A stretch of DNA of 64,000 nt from Lachnospiraceae bacterium (lineage in GTDB: Bacteria; Bacillota; Clostridia; Lachnospirales; Lachnospiraceae). The position numbers and the translations under genes are program-made. The stretch spans positions 14,850-78,849 of the forward strand of contig CAAEWE010000078.1 of NCBI GenBank assembly GCA_900759665.1, given 5' to 3'. Below, in pieces: positions 25,439-33,206 of this stretch. Within the stretch, counting starts at the first letter, position 1. The number at the start of each line of letters is the position of its first letter. The notes under the pieces were generated by a model, which searched no databases, was not told the origin of the DNA, and was given only the letters and a program-made list of their open reading frames with translations.

Positions 25439-26128
25439 ATGATGTCAACGATTATGGAACAGATGCCCATTGTATTTCACGCATTAAATGTGGGCTTTTT
25501 ACAAACGTTAAAGTTATTTTTTGTGACACTTCTGGGGGCTTTTCCACTGGGACTGATCATTTCCTTTGGATCGTTATCCGGATTTCGTCCGCTAAGGTAT
25601 CTTACGAAGCTTATCGTATGGATCATCCGGGGAACTCCGTTGATGATCCAGCTTCTGATCATTTATTACTTTCCGGGACTGGTTCTGGGCAAAACAATCT
25701 GGAGCGGTGGTGAGGAAGGCAGATTTATGGCGGCAGCAGTGTCCTTTATCATCAATTATTCCTGTTATTTTTCCGAGATATACCGTGGAGGTATCCAGAG
25801 CGTGCCGAAGGGGCAGCAGGAAGCCGGTCTTGTACTTGGTATGACAAAGCGGCAGATCTTTTTCAAGGTAACTCTGCTGCAGATGATCAAGCGGATCGTC
25901 CCTCCGATCTCCAATGAGATCATTACTCTGGTGAAGGACACCTCACTGGCACGTATCATTGCCCTGCAGGAGATCATCTGGGCAGGACAGGCATTCTTAA
26001 AGGGATCTCAGGGGATTTCCGGACAGATCTGGCCGTTATTCTTTACTGCAGTTTATTATCTTGTATTTAGTGGTATACTCACGCTGTTCCTTGGATGGCT
26101 GGAGCGTAAACTGGAATATTTCAAATAG
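25439..26128 (+). CDS. Amino-acid ABC transporter permease
   Basis: The 229-residue membrane protein has about five hydrophobic helices and the family (HisM/GlnP-type) features: the N-terminal TLKLFFVTLLGAFPLGLI, RGTPLMIQLLIIYY, and the ATPase-contact loop EAGLVLGMTKRQIFFKVTLLQ. It works with the lipoprotein before it and the ATPase after it (12 bases away). The start is one of two adjacent ATG codons at 25439 and 25442 behind AAAGGCAGG. Confidence 0.9.
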   Translation: MMSTIMEQMPIVFHALNVGFLQTLKLFFVTLLGAFPLGLIISFGSLSGFRPLRYLTKLIVWIIRGTPLMIQLLIIYYFPGLVLGKTIWSGGEEGRFMAAAVSFIINYSCYFSEIYRGGIQSVPKGQQEAGLVLGMTKRQIFFKVTLLQMIKRIVPPISNEIITLVKDTSLARIIALQEIIWAGQAFLKGSQGISGQIWPLFFTAVYYLVFSGILTLFLGWLERKLEYFK

Positions 26129-26140
26129 GAGGACAATCGG

Positions 26141-26929
26141 ATGGCAATTTTAGAAGTACAAAATATCGAGAAATCCTTTGACCGTACCCCGGTTCTGAAG
26201 GATATTTCCTTTTCGTTGGAAAAGGGACAGGCATTGGCGATCATTGGTTCCTCCGGCTCCGGTAAGACAACACTTTTACGTTGTCTGAACTTTTTGGAGA
26301 GACCTGACAAGGGCAAGATCATTGTGCAGGGAGAAACACTGTTTGATGCACAGGATGCCTCTTCCATCAAGGAAAAGGACATCCGTATGAAGCGTCTTCA
26401 TTTTGGCATGGTCTTTCAGGCATTTCATCTGTTTCCGCAGTATACGGCGCTGCAGAATGTCATGCTGGCAAGACAGCTTCTGGAGAAAGGAAAGCCTGGC
26501 TTTAAGGAAAATAAAAAGAAGATTTACGAGGAAATCGAGACAGAGGCCAAGGAGCTTTTGGATAAGATGGGCTTGTCTGACCGTATGGAGCATTATCCAC
26601 ACCAGCTTTCCGGTGGTCAGCAGCAGCGTGTGGCGATTGCAAGAGCATTAGCACTGAAACCGGATATCCTCTGCTTTGATGAGCCAACTTCGGCTCTGGA
26701 TCCGGAGCTTACCGGAGAGGTTTTAAAGGTGATCCGCAGCCTGGCGGATCAGAATATGACTATGGTTATTGTAACCCACGAGATGGCATTTGCCAGAGAT
26801 GTGGCAGATCAGGTGATCTTTATGGACAGCGGCGTGATCGTGGAGCAGGGCGATGCCAGGCAGGTGATCGAGAATCCACAGGAGGAGAGGACGAGACAGT
26901 TCTTATCGAGATTTTCGCAGACGGTGTAG
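26141..26929 (+). CDS. Amino-acid ABC transporter ATP-binding protein
   Basis: The 262-residue ATPase shows Walker A GSSGSGKTTLLRC, Q-loop region VFQAFHLFPQ, signature LSGGQQQRVAIARAL, Walker B ILCFDEPTSALDP and the H-loop VIVTHEMAFA, all intact. It is of the GlnQ/HisP type and completes the importer begun at 24508. A 20-residue lysine-rich insertion (KGKPGFKENKKKIYE) precedes the signature. pyrE follows by 37 bases with no terminator. Confidence 0.92.
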   Translation: MAILEVQNIEKSFDRTPVLKDISFSLEKGQALAIIGSSGSGKTTLLRCLNFLERPDKGKIIVQGETLFDAQDASSIKEKDIRMKRLHFGMVFQAFHLFPQYTALQNVMLARQLLEKGKPGFKENKKKIYEEIETEAKELLDKMGLSDRMEHYPHQLSGGQQQRVAIARALALKPDILCFDEPTSALDPELTGEVLKVIRSLADQNMTMVIVTHEMAFARDVADQVIFMDSGVIVEQGDARQVIENPQEERTRQFLSRFSQTV

Positions 26930-26966
26930 TTGGAGAGTTTTAGTAAAATTAAGGAGGTATTATACA

Positions 26967-27644
26967 ATGGAACAGTACAAGCAGGAATTTATCGAATTTA
27001 TGGTGGAGAGCAATGTATTGAAGTTCGGCGACTTCACATTAAAGAGCGGCCGCAAATCTCCATTTTTTATGAATGCGGGAGCCTATGTGACAGGAGCACA
27101 GCTTCGCAAACTGGGTCAGTATTATGCAAAAGCGATCCACGAGCATTACGGGGATGATTTTGATGTGCTTTTTGGACCGGCTTATAAGGGAATTCCTCTT
27201 AGTGTCGCTACGACTATGGCTTTTGACGAGCTGTACGGCAAGGAGATCCGTTACTGCTCCAACCGTAAGGAAGTAAAGGATCATGGAGATACCGGTATCC
27301 TTTTGGGCAGCAAGATCAAGGATGGAGATAAGGTGGTTATTATTGAGGATGTCACCACATCCGGTAAGTCGATCGAGGAGACATTCCCGATCATTCAGGC
27401 ACAGGGAGACGTGGAGATCCTTGGTCTGATGGTATCCCTGAACCGTATGGAGAGAGGTCTTTCCAGCAATGCCAGTGCACTAGACGAGATTCAGGAGAAG
27501 TATGGTTTTGGTGCCAATGCCATCGTAACCATGGAGGACGTGGTAGAATGTCTGTACAATAAGGAGTGTCAGGGCAAAATTGTGATCGATGATAAGATTA
27601 AAGCAGCCATTGATGCATATTATAAAGAGTATGGATGTAAGTAA
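26967..27644 (+). CDS. pyrE: Orotate phosphoribosyltransferase
   Basis: The 225-residue enzyme joins orotate and PRPP to make OMP. The PRPP-binding loop is VVIIEDVTTSGKS; FTLKSGRKSPFF and FGPAYKGIPL are other conserved blocks, with RKEVKDHGD the catalytic lysine loop. Start ATG follows AAGGAGG. It completes the set pyrC, F, K, D, E; the genes for the first steps (carAB, pyrB) are not in the window. Confidence 0.94.
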   Translation: MEQYKQEFIEFMVESNVLKFGDFTLKSGRKSPFFMNAGAYVTGAQLRKLGQYYAKAIHEHYGDDFDVLFGPAYKGIPLSVATTMAFDELYGKEIRYCSNRKEVKDHGDTGILLGSKIKDGDKVVIIEDVTTSGKSIEETFPIIQAQGDVEILGLMVSLNRMERGLSSNASALDEIQEKYGFGANAIVTMEDVVECLYNKECQGKIVIDDKIKAAIDAYYKEYGCK

Positions 27645-27742
27645 ATTTATGTATGAGATTGATCTGGAGGCAAGGTTATAAACTTAGTTATTATTAAATA
27701 TCAAGAACCCGGCAGATCATAATTGAAAAATGGAGGGGCGTT

Positions 27743-27895
27743 ATGGCAGAGAAGGTTTATAAGACGATGAAATCAGTAGGAGCATTCAGTCTGGTCACAG
27801 GGATTCTTTTGATCGTTGGCGGTATTGCTGCCGGCGTTGCAGTGATCATTAATGGAGCAAAGCTGCTTCAGGCAAAGTCCGATCTGACATTTTAG
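27743..27895 (+). CDS. 50-residue membrane protein
   Basis: ATG 27743 lies 5 bases behind GGAGGGG. The product starts MAEKVYKTMKSVGAFSLVTG, continues with a strongly hydrophobic stretch of about 30 residues containing ILLIVGGIAAGVAVII, and ends NGAKLLQAKSDLTF. It would span the membrane once or form a short hairpin. Its stop is 4 bases before the FliB-like start, implying coupling. The clear ribosome-binding site and charge pattern (basic before, hydrophobic core, polar tail) support a real gene. I know of no function. Confidence 0.7.
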   Translation: MAEKVYKTMKSVGAFSLVTGILLIVGGIAAGVAVIINGAKLLQAKSDLTF

Positions 27896-27899
27896 AGTG

Positions 27900-28925
27900 A
27901 TGAGATATTATTATTTAGATATTTACAAGACATTCTCCTGTATAGCAGGGGAATGTCCCTCTACATGTTGTGCAGGATGGAGCATCCGGGTGGACGAAGA
28001 GGCAATGGAACGATTTCATGCATTGCCGGAACCGGACCTGAAAGAGGACATTCTGCAGCATATACAAAAAAAGCGGGACGGATATTATTTCATGAACCGT
28101 CCGGATGGAAGCTGTGTGATGCTTGATCCGGACGGTTTGTGCCGTATACAGAGAAACAGTAGCGAAAAGATGCTTTGTATCACATGCCGGAAGTTTCCAA
28201 GACTGGCGGGCAGAGTGCAGGAGGATTACTGGATGTCCATGGCGGCATCCTGTCCTGTGACAGCAGAATATCTCTGGACGAGGGCCGTGGGCTGGTATAT
28301 GACAGACGGCGAAACAACACAGGAGACCCGCTGGAGAGAGCTTCCATATGAGAAGGAGCGAAGGGAAGGGCTGGAGCGGTTTATGGATTCCATTGAGAAA
28401 CAATCTGCGGCAGCTTCCCTTTCTATGGAAGAAAGGGTTCCTCTTTTATGGGACACGTATCAACGAATGTACGATCTGATGGAGGGCTGTCTGGAGCTTT
28501 TGGCGTCTTCGCCGGAGCTTCACTATCTGGAAGGAAGCTTTGATTATTTTGAAAAGGATTATAATGCGGCAGAAATTATCAGTCACCTGATGGCATTTCA
28601 GGAGGGTTTTGATGGGCAGCTGCGTGATTTTGCAAAAAATTATATATTGTACCGGGTATACACCAGGAGTCTGGAGTTTCCGGAGGAAGCTGCCGGGGAC
28701 AGCTTTTTTGCGGTGTCCGGGGAATTGTTTTTATTTTATATTCTGCGTTTCAGCCGCTACCAGACAACGCATAGGGATGATCAGACTTATGTTGTTGCAG
28801 AAATTAACTGGATGTACCGGTTTTGTGCCCATAGCCGGATACGGTCACAGAAATTTATGACAGTTTTAAAAGACATATTTAAAAATTTAGAATATTTAGC
28901 CGAAATAATTATTAGAATTTCTTGA
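27900..28925 (+). CDS. fliB: FliB-like flagellin lysine N-methylase family protein
   Basis: The 341-residue protein has the FliB cysteine pattern: FSCIAGECPSTCCAGWSIRV at the N terminus and DGLCRIQRNSSEKMLCITCRKFPR further on, which may bind a metal or Fe-S cluster. FliB methylates lysines of flagellin in Salmonella and homologues are common in Clostridia without obvious flagellar context, as here, where no flagellar gene is present. The start could also be GTG 27897; no strong ribosome-binding site precedes it, so coupling with the 50-residue gene is likely. The frame continues open for 59 codons after the TGA stop. Confidence 0.75.
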   Translation: MRYYYLDIYKTFSCIAGECPSTCCAGWSIRVDEEAMERFHALPEPDLKEDILQHIQKKRDGYYFMNRPDGSCVMLDPDGLCRIQRNSSEKMLCITCRKFPRLAGRVQEDYWMSMAASCPVTAEYLWTRAVGWYMTDGETTQETRWRELPYEKERREGLERFMDSIEKQSAAASLSMEERVPLLWDTYQRMYDLMEGCLELLASSPELHYLEGSFDYFEKDYNAAEIISHLMAFQEGFDGQLRDFAKNYILYRVYTRSLEFPEEAAGDSFFAVSGELFLFYILRFSRYQTTHRDDQTYVVAEINWMYRFCAHSRIRSQKFMTVLKDIFKNLEYLAEIIIRIS

Positions 28926-29121
28926 ATAAAGAGCAGGGATGATGTAAAGATTTTGGATGGAAGTGGGATGGAATCAGAAAAAGGAAAATTTCTTTGGAAA
29001 TCTCATGACGTTTCAGAGAAGGCAAAACACAAAAATGTCTTGTCACACAATGCAAAATATGTTTTTTGTGACAAAAATCGACAGGCGTATTTATTAAAAA
29101 CGTAGAAAAATTGAAAAGTGC

Positions 29122-29150
29122 TTTACTCCCCCTCGAAAGTATCATATGAT
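29122..29150 (+). promoter_or_regulatory. Promoter of the three-gene cassette
   Basis: TTTACT (29122-29127), 17 bases, TATGAT (29145-29150). An imperfect palindrome GTATCA-N8-TGATAC (29139-29158) covers the -10 box and could be an operator. Confidence 0.65.
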
Positions 29151-29185
29151 GGTGATACAACACAACTTCGGGTGAGGAGGAAAAA

Positions 29186-30028
29186 ATGAAGATTGCATTT
29201 TGGAGTAATATCAGGAAGAATGGCGGTGTGTCAACGAATCTGGTCTGTATGGCAGCAGTATCTGCCATAGCCGGTGTGGGTAGGAGTGTTTTGCTGGAAA
29301 ATCATTACAATATCAACAACCTGAACGGGATGTTATTATCTCCCGACAAGATAACCATGCTGCATGAAACCGGTCAGTATTATAACAAATACGGCATAGA
29401 ATATATTTTAAAAAAGATATATACCGGTGCGGCCGGGGAGCAGTTGATCAGGAAAGCATCTATCCCTCTTTTATATTCAAGTATCTATTATCTTCCACAA
29501 AGCTACATTGTAAATAAAGAAGTGTTTGATTATGAGTTCGAGCTGACTCATAAGGATCTGTTTGCGGTATTGGAAAATATATCTGACATGGTTTTTATTG
29601 ATACAGAATCCAAAGGAAATGCAAGTTCCGTGCAGATTTTGGAAGAAGCAGATATTGTGGTGGTCAATATTGATCAGGACAGGGAAGCCTGGGAGGATTA
29701 TTTTGATAATTATGCTTCTCTCCTGGAAAAGTCTGTTTTTCTGGTAGGCCGGTATGAAAAGGAGAATCCGTTTCATTGCCACCGGATCATGAAGGAATAT
29801 CAGATTCCGCAGGGAAAGATTGGTGTGATCCCGTATAATGTTGATCTGCAAATTGCCGCTGCTGAGGGGAGGATCATCCCATTTTTAAACCGGAATTATC
29901 TCCGGAGCAGCCGGGCAGAAAATGATTATTTTATGGGGGAACTAAAAAACTCCGTGATCATGCTGAAGGAAAATATGATACAGAGGGGCAGAATGAAAAT
30001 ATTGCATCGCAGAAATAACAATGAATAA
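29186..30028 (+). CDS. MinD/TadZ-like P-loop protein with degenerate Walker A
   Basis: The 280-residue protein begins MKIAFWSNIRKNGGVSTNLV, the position and shape of the deviant Walker A of ParA/MinD/TadZ ATPases, but the usual GKT/GKS is replaced by GGVST (residues 13-17). A Walker B-like strand MVFIDTES (135-142) and a following ADIVVVNIDQD strand fit the fold. ATP hydrolysis is therefore uncertain, though binding may persist. No membrane segment is visible. The start follows GAGGAGG. It opens a cassette with two beta-helix proteins, 18 bases apart from the first. In other Clostridia similar proteins head Flp-pilus loci, but no pilus gene occurs here. Confidence 0.65.
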   Translation: MKIAFWSNIRKNGGVSTNLVCMAAVSAIAGVGRSVLLENHYNINNLNGMLLSPDKITMLHETGQYYNKYGIEYILKKIYTGAAGEQLIRKASIPLLYSSIYYLPQSYIVNKEVFDYEFELTHKDLFAVLENISDMVFIDTESKGNASSVQILEEADIVVVNIDQDREAWEDYFDNYASLLEKSVFLVGRYEKENPFHCHRIMKEYQIPQGKIGVIPYNVDLQIAAAEGRIIPFLNRNYLRSSRAENDYFMGELKNSVIMLKENMIQRGRMKILHRRNNNE

Positions 30029-30046
30029 GCCGAAGGAGGAGTATAT

Positions 30047-31225
30047 ATGGACAGACACCATCCTTTTTGGAAAAAAAGTCCGGGGTTTAAAAAGATATAT
30101 TGTTTTGGTCTTGGTGTGATGGCAATGGGGCATATGAAATCTATTATGGAAACACAGGACTTATATGAGGATATGCTGCGGGCAATACGTTTGCCGGAGG
30201 AACAATGGCAGCAGATATTTTTTGATCTGAACAATCATTTTGAGGAATGGATTGATAAGGTGTTTGAACAGCTCAGAGGAAAAGAGGAACAATACTGTTT
30301 TGTTCTGGATCTGTACCGGATCCTCCAACAGGCATCCTGGTCAAAAGAATATTGCAGGGCTGTGCTGGGGGACTATCTGCAGGTGTTTCAGTTTTCAACG
30401 CCGGAAACACAGTTTTTTGAGGATTTTTACCGGTGCAGGGAAGTGGATGACAGGATCAGTGCAATCGAAGCGGTGCACACTTTTTCAGAGGAAGGATACC
30501 ACATCCGGTACGATTTTCTGACCTGGTTTTATCCGGAGTTTTATATGGAGCAGAAGCTGGGGGATATAAGAATACGGGATGGGGAAACGTTGATCCTTGA
30601 TTGTCCGGTGACGATCCATGGTGATATTGAGGTGGATAAGGGAGGGTCGTTGTTGATCCATGGAGCGGATATCCATATGGAGGGGAGCGTCATCGTGCAT
30701 GGAGGACGTTTTCAGGCAGATCATGGTCATATCAGTATAGAGGAGTGTGCAACGCCACACTGGCTGTCCCTGGAAGGAACGGCTGTTGTTACATTTACCG
30801 ATACTTCTGTAGATTGTCAGGGACATTGTGGTGTACTGTATCAGAGAACAGGATATCTCCTGATTGAGGAATGCTGGTTCCGGCGGGCAGCCGGAGCAAG
30901 GATGATCGTGTTTGAGGGGGATGATGTCAGGATACATAATACCCATTTCAGTCAGGGGACAGATGGACTGCTTTCCATTGAGGGGGCAGCGAGAGCAGAG
31001 ATTACAGACTGTGAGTTTTGTGAAGCAGAGGCAGAGTATGGTGGAGCCATTTATGCGGACATGATCCATGATGTGCTGCTGGAACGCTGCAGTTTCCGGT
31101 CCTGCCGTGCTAAATATCTGGCAGCGGCAGTTTATTTCAAGTATCAGAAGCTGGGGCAGGATGTGAGAAACTGTCATTGTCTGGAGTGTGTACCGGAGGA
31201 AAATATGTTTTTTAATGTATTATAG
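30047..31225 (+). CDS. Helical-domain/parallel beta-helix protein (paralogue 1)
   Basis: I do not recognise this 392-residue protein as a named family. Residues about 40-130 are helical and resemble a TerB-like domain (EEQYCFVLDLYRILQQASW). From about 172 to 370 short strands repeat with ILDCPVTIHGDIEVDKGG, ITDCEFCEAEAEYGGAIYA and LLERCSFRSCRA, the pattern of a right-handed parallel beta-helix with GGAI-type turns as in polymorphic membrane proteins. No signal peptide or membrane helix is present. The same architecture and the LILD-x3-x-IHG block recur in the next gene, so the two are paralogues. Start ATG follows AAGGAGG. Confidence 0.7.
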   Translation: MDRHHPFWKKSPGFKKIYCFGLGVMAMGHMKSIMETQDLYEDMLRAIRLPEEQWQQIFFDLNNHFEEWIDKVFEQLRGKEEQYCFVLDLYRILQQASWSKEYCRAVLGDYLQVFQFSTPETQFFEDFYRCREVDDRISAIEAVHTFSEEGYHIRYDFLTWFYPEFYMEQKLGDIRIRDGETLILDCPVTIHGDIEVDKGGSLLIHGADIHMEGSVIVHGGRFQADHGHISIEECATPHWLSLEGTAVVTFTDTSVDCQGHCGVLYQRTGYLLIEECWFRRAAGARMIVFEGDDVRIHNTHFSQGTDGLLSIEGAARAEITDCEFCEAEAEYGGAIYADMIHDVLLERCSFRSCRAKYLAAAVYFKYQKLGQDVRNCHCLECVPEENMFFNVL

Positions 31226-31258
31226 TTGTTATAAGATGCACGGAAAGGAGGGAATCCA

Positions 31259-33100
31259 ATGATCATTGGCAATCAGACGAAACTGTCATACAAAAAGAAA
31301 TCATGGCTGACTCCGAAACATCCGTTATATTTTGAAACGGCGGAGTTCAAAATATATTATGCGGCGGCGTTGATGATCCATGCGGAAAAGAATCCGCAGA
31401 TGCAGCCGGATCAGAATTATGAGCTGGACCGCCTGTTGCATCGTGGTCTGGAAATGGATGCTGGGCAGATGGCAGAGGCTTTGCGGAAATCAACAAATGT
31501 CAGTGAAGTGCTGGACTACATGTGTAGAAATACACAGCCGGGACGCAGACGTTTTCTGTTAATGCTGGATCTGCTGAATGTGTCATCAGAAGGGGAGCTT
31601 AGCCGGCAGGAGCAGGATGATCTGTGGATGTTTTCCCACATGCTGGAGATTCCGGAAAGGCAGATGCAGCTGCTGGAACGATTTGTAAGTGCTGCCAGAC
31701 TGGAGAAGGAGACTGAATGCCGCAGAGTGTTTGACGGGATGACACAACAGAATATGGGACTGTCACTGATGGAATTAAAATATTATCTGATGAGTCTTTA
31801 TGATATCTTTGAATGTACCCAGCAGTATCTTGACTGTCACAAAAAGGTTTGTCTGGTGGATCGGTGTGTGATCCGGGAAGATATCGTGCTGCGTGAGGGA
31901 ATGGAACTGATACTGGATCATGCGGTGGTGCGGATTCATGGAAATATTACTATTGATGGTGGTATATTGACCGCAGGCAGGAGTAAGATCATCCGGAAGA
32001 GCGGTGTGCATCGCGCCTGTATTAATCTCCGGCGTGGCGGCAGGGTTCTTATGGATCATTGCGATGCAGACTGCAGAAACTACGGCATGTTGCTGCGGGC
32101 ACAGGATGGAGAAGTAAGGATCAGGGATTGTGAGATTTATCACACCACGCGGGGAGCTGCGATCCGTTTCTGGGGAGAGCGTCTGGAACTGGAACGGACT
32201 TTTTTTCATCATTGTTATTCGAATGAGGATGGAGGAGCAGTGCTGGCAAGAGAAGGCAGGATACATATTTCACAATGCCGTTTCTGGCATTGTGAAGCAG
32301 TTCGAGGGGGAGCTGTTTTTGGAAAACAGTCCATGGAGGTCAGAGACTGCCGCTTCCAAAAATGCTATGCATCGGAAAATGGTGCGGCGGTATACTGTGT
32401 CGGAATGATTGGTAGCGGGATATCAGGACTGCAGTATGCAGAGTGTTTTCCGGAAAGGACAGAGCTGATTCAGTATATTGCAGAACCGAGAGGAATTGAT
32501 ATCACCGGACACTGTGAAATCGGGGTCAATACCATACTTGACTGTGAAATGGAGATTTCAGCAGCCGGAAGACTGTGGATCCATGACGCTGTTGTTTATC
32601 TGAGATATCCGATAAAATGCAGAGGATATCTGGAACTGGAGAGAGTCTGTCTGATGGCAGAGGAGATGGCTCATCAGGATATGATCGTTATGGAGCATGC
32701 TATGGGCTGCAGAATCCGGGAAAGCCGTCTGGACGGTATGGGACAAAAGAGTGGTATCTTTTCTTCCGGAACCAGACTGGAGGCAGACCAGTCTGTATTT
32801 TGTAATATGAAAGGTGGGAGAGCTATTTTTAATGCCTATCAGCCGCAGATCACGCAGTGTATCTTTAATTACTGCCAGAATGGAGGAATCCATTGTGAAG
32901 GTGGGAATATTGATCAGTGCGTGTTTGTGAACTGCCGCGGAAAAAGCGGGGCAGGAGTGACCATGCTTGGCAAGAAAGGAATGATCCGCCAGAGCCGGTT
33001 TGTACGCTGTATTTCTGATATCAGCGGAGGAGCAGTGGATAAAGCGGTCGGTAATCAGATGAGAGACTGCACTTTTCAGGACTGCATTTCCGGAGAATAA
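31259..33100 (+). CDS. Helical-domain/parallel beta-helix protein (paralogue 2)
   Basis: The 613-residue protein is a longer relative of its neighbour. A helical region (about 30-185) contains RRFLLMLDLLNVSSEGELSR, a TerB-like stretch. The remainder (195-610) is parallel beta-helix: MELILDHAVVRIHGNITIDG opens it and GGAV turns recur at 325 and 350, with repeating RDCxFxxC and QCxFxxC units and many cysteines. There is no secretion signal. It begins behind AAAGGAGGG, 33 bases after its neighbour, and is followed by a terminator, so it is the last gene of the cassette. The function is unknown; scaffold or polymer formation is a guess. Confidence 0.7.
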   Translation: MIIGNQTKLSYKKKSWLTPKHPLYFETAEFKIYYAAALMIHAEKNPQMQPDQNYELDRLLHRGLEMDAGQMAEALRKSTNVSEVLDYMCRNTQPGRRRFLLMLDLLNVSSEGELSRQEQDDLWMFSHMLEIPERQMQLLERFVSAARLEKETECRRVFDGMTQQNMGLSLMELKYYLMSLYDIFECTQQYLDCHKKVCLVDRCVIREDIVLREGMELILDHAVVRIHGNITIDGGILTAGRSKIIRKSGVHRACINLRRGGRVLMDHCDADCRNYGMLLRAQDGEVRIRDCEIYHTTRGAAIRFWGERLELERTFFHHCYSNEDGGAVLAREGRIHISQCRFWHCEAVRGGAVFGKQSMEVRDCRFQKCYASENGAAVYCVGMIGSGISGLQYAECFPERTELIQYIAEPRGIDITGHCEIGVNTILDCEMEISAAGRLWIHDAVVYLRYPIKCRGYLELERVCLMAEEMAHQDMIVMEHAMGCRIRESRLDGMGQKSGIFSSGTRLEADQSVFCNMKGGRAIFNAYQPQITQCIFNYCQNGGIHCEGGNIDQCVFVNCRGKSGAGVTMLGKKGMIRQSRFVRCISDISGGAVDKAVGNQMRDCTFQDCISGE

Positions 33101-33148
33101 AGGAAAAGACATTTATTCATACACAAATTTTCCATACATAGATAAAAA

Positions 33149-33181
33149 TCCCTTCATTACCGTGACCCGGCAATGAAGGGA
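33149..33181. terminator. Bidirectional terminator
   Basis: TCCCTTCATT (33149-33158) pairs with AATGAAGGGA (33172-33181), with AAAAA before it and CTTAAAA after it, closing both the cassette and the convergent CNNM-type gene. Confidence 0.75.
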
Positions 33182-33206
33182 CTTAAAATGCCTTATATTA
33201 TATAGA

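Noticed and set aside
28926..29105. Open frame continuing in phase after the FliB-like stop, including a 45-codon ORF at 28968
   Set aside because: No good ribosome-binding site and A-rich composition; a 60-codon open stretch can occur by chance. A TGA read-through would need comparison with longer FliB proteins.
29186..33100. Flp/Tad pilus locus
   Set aside because: The first protein resembles TadZ, but no CpaF, TadB, TadC or Flp-like gene follows.
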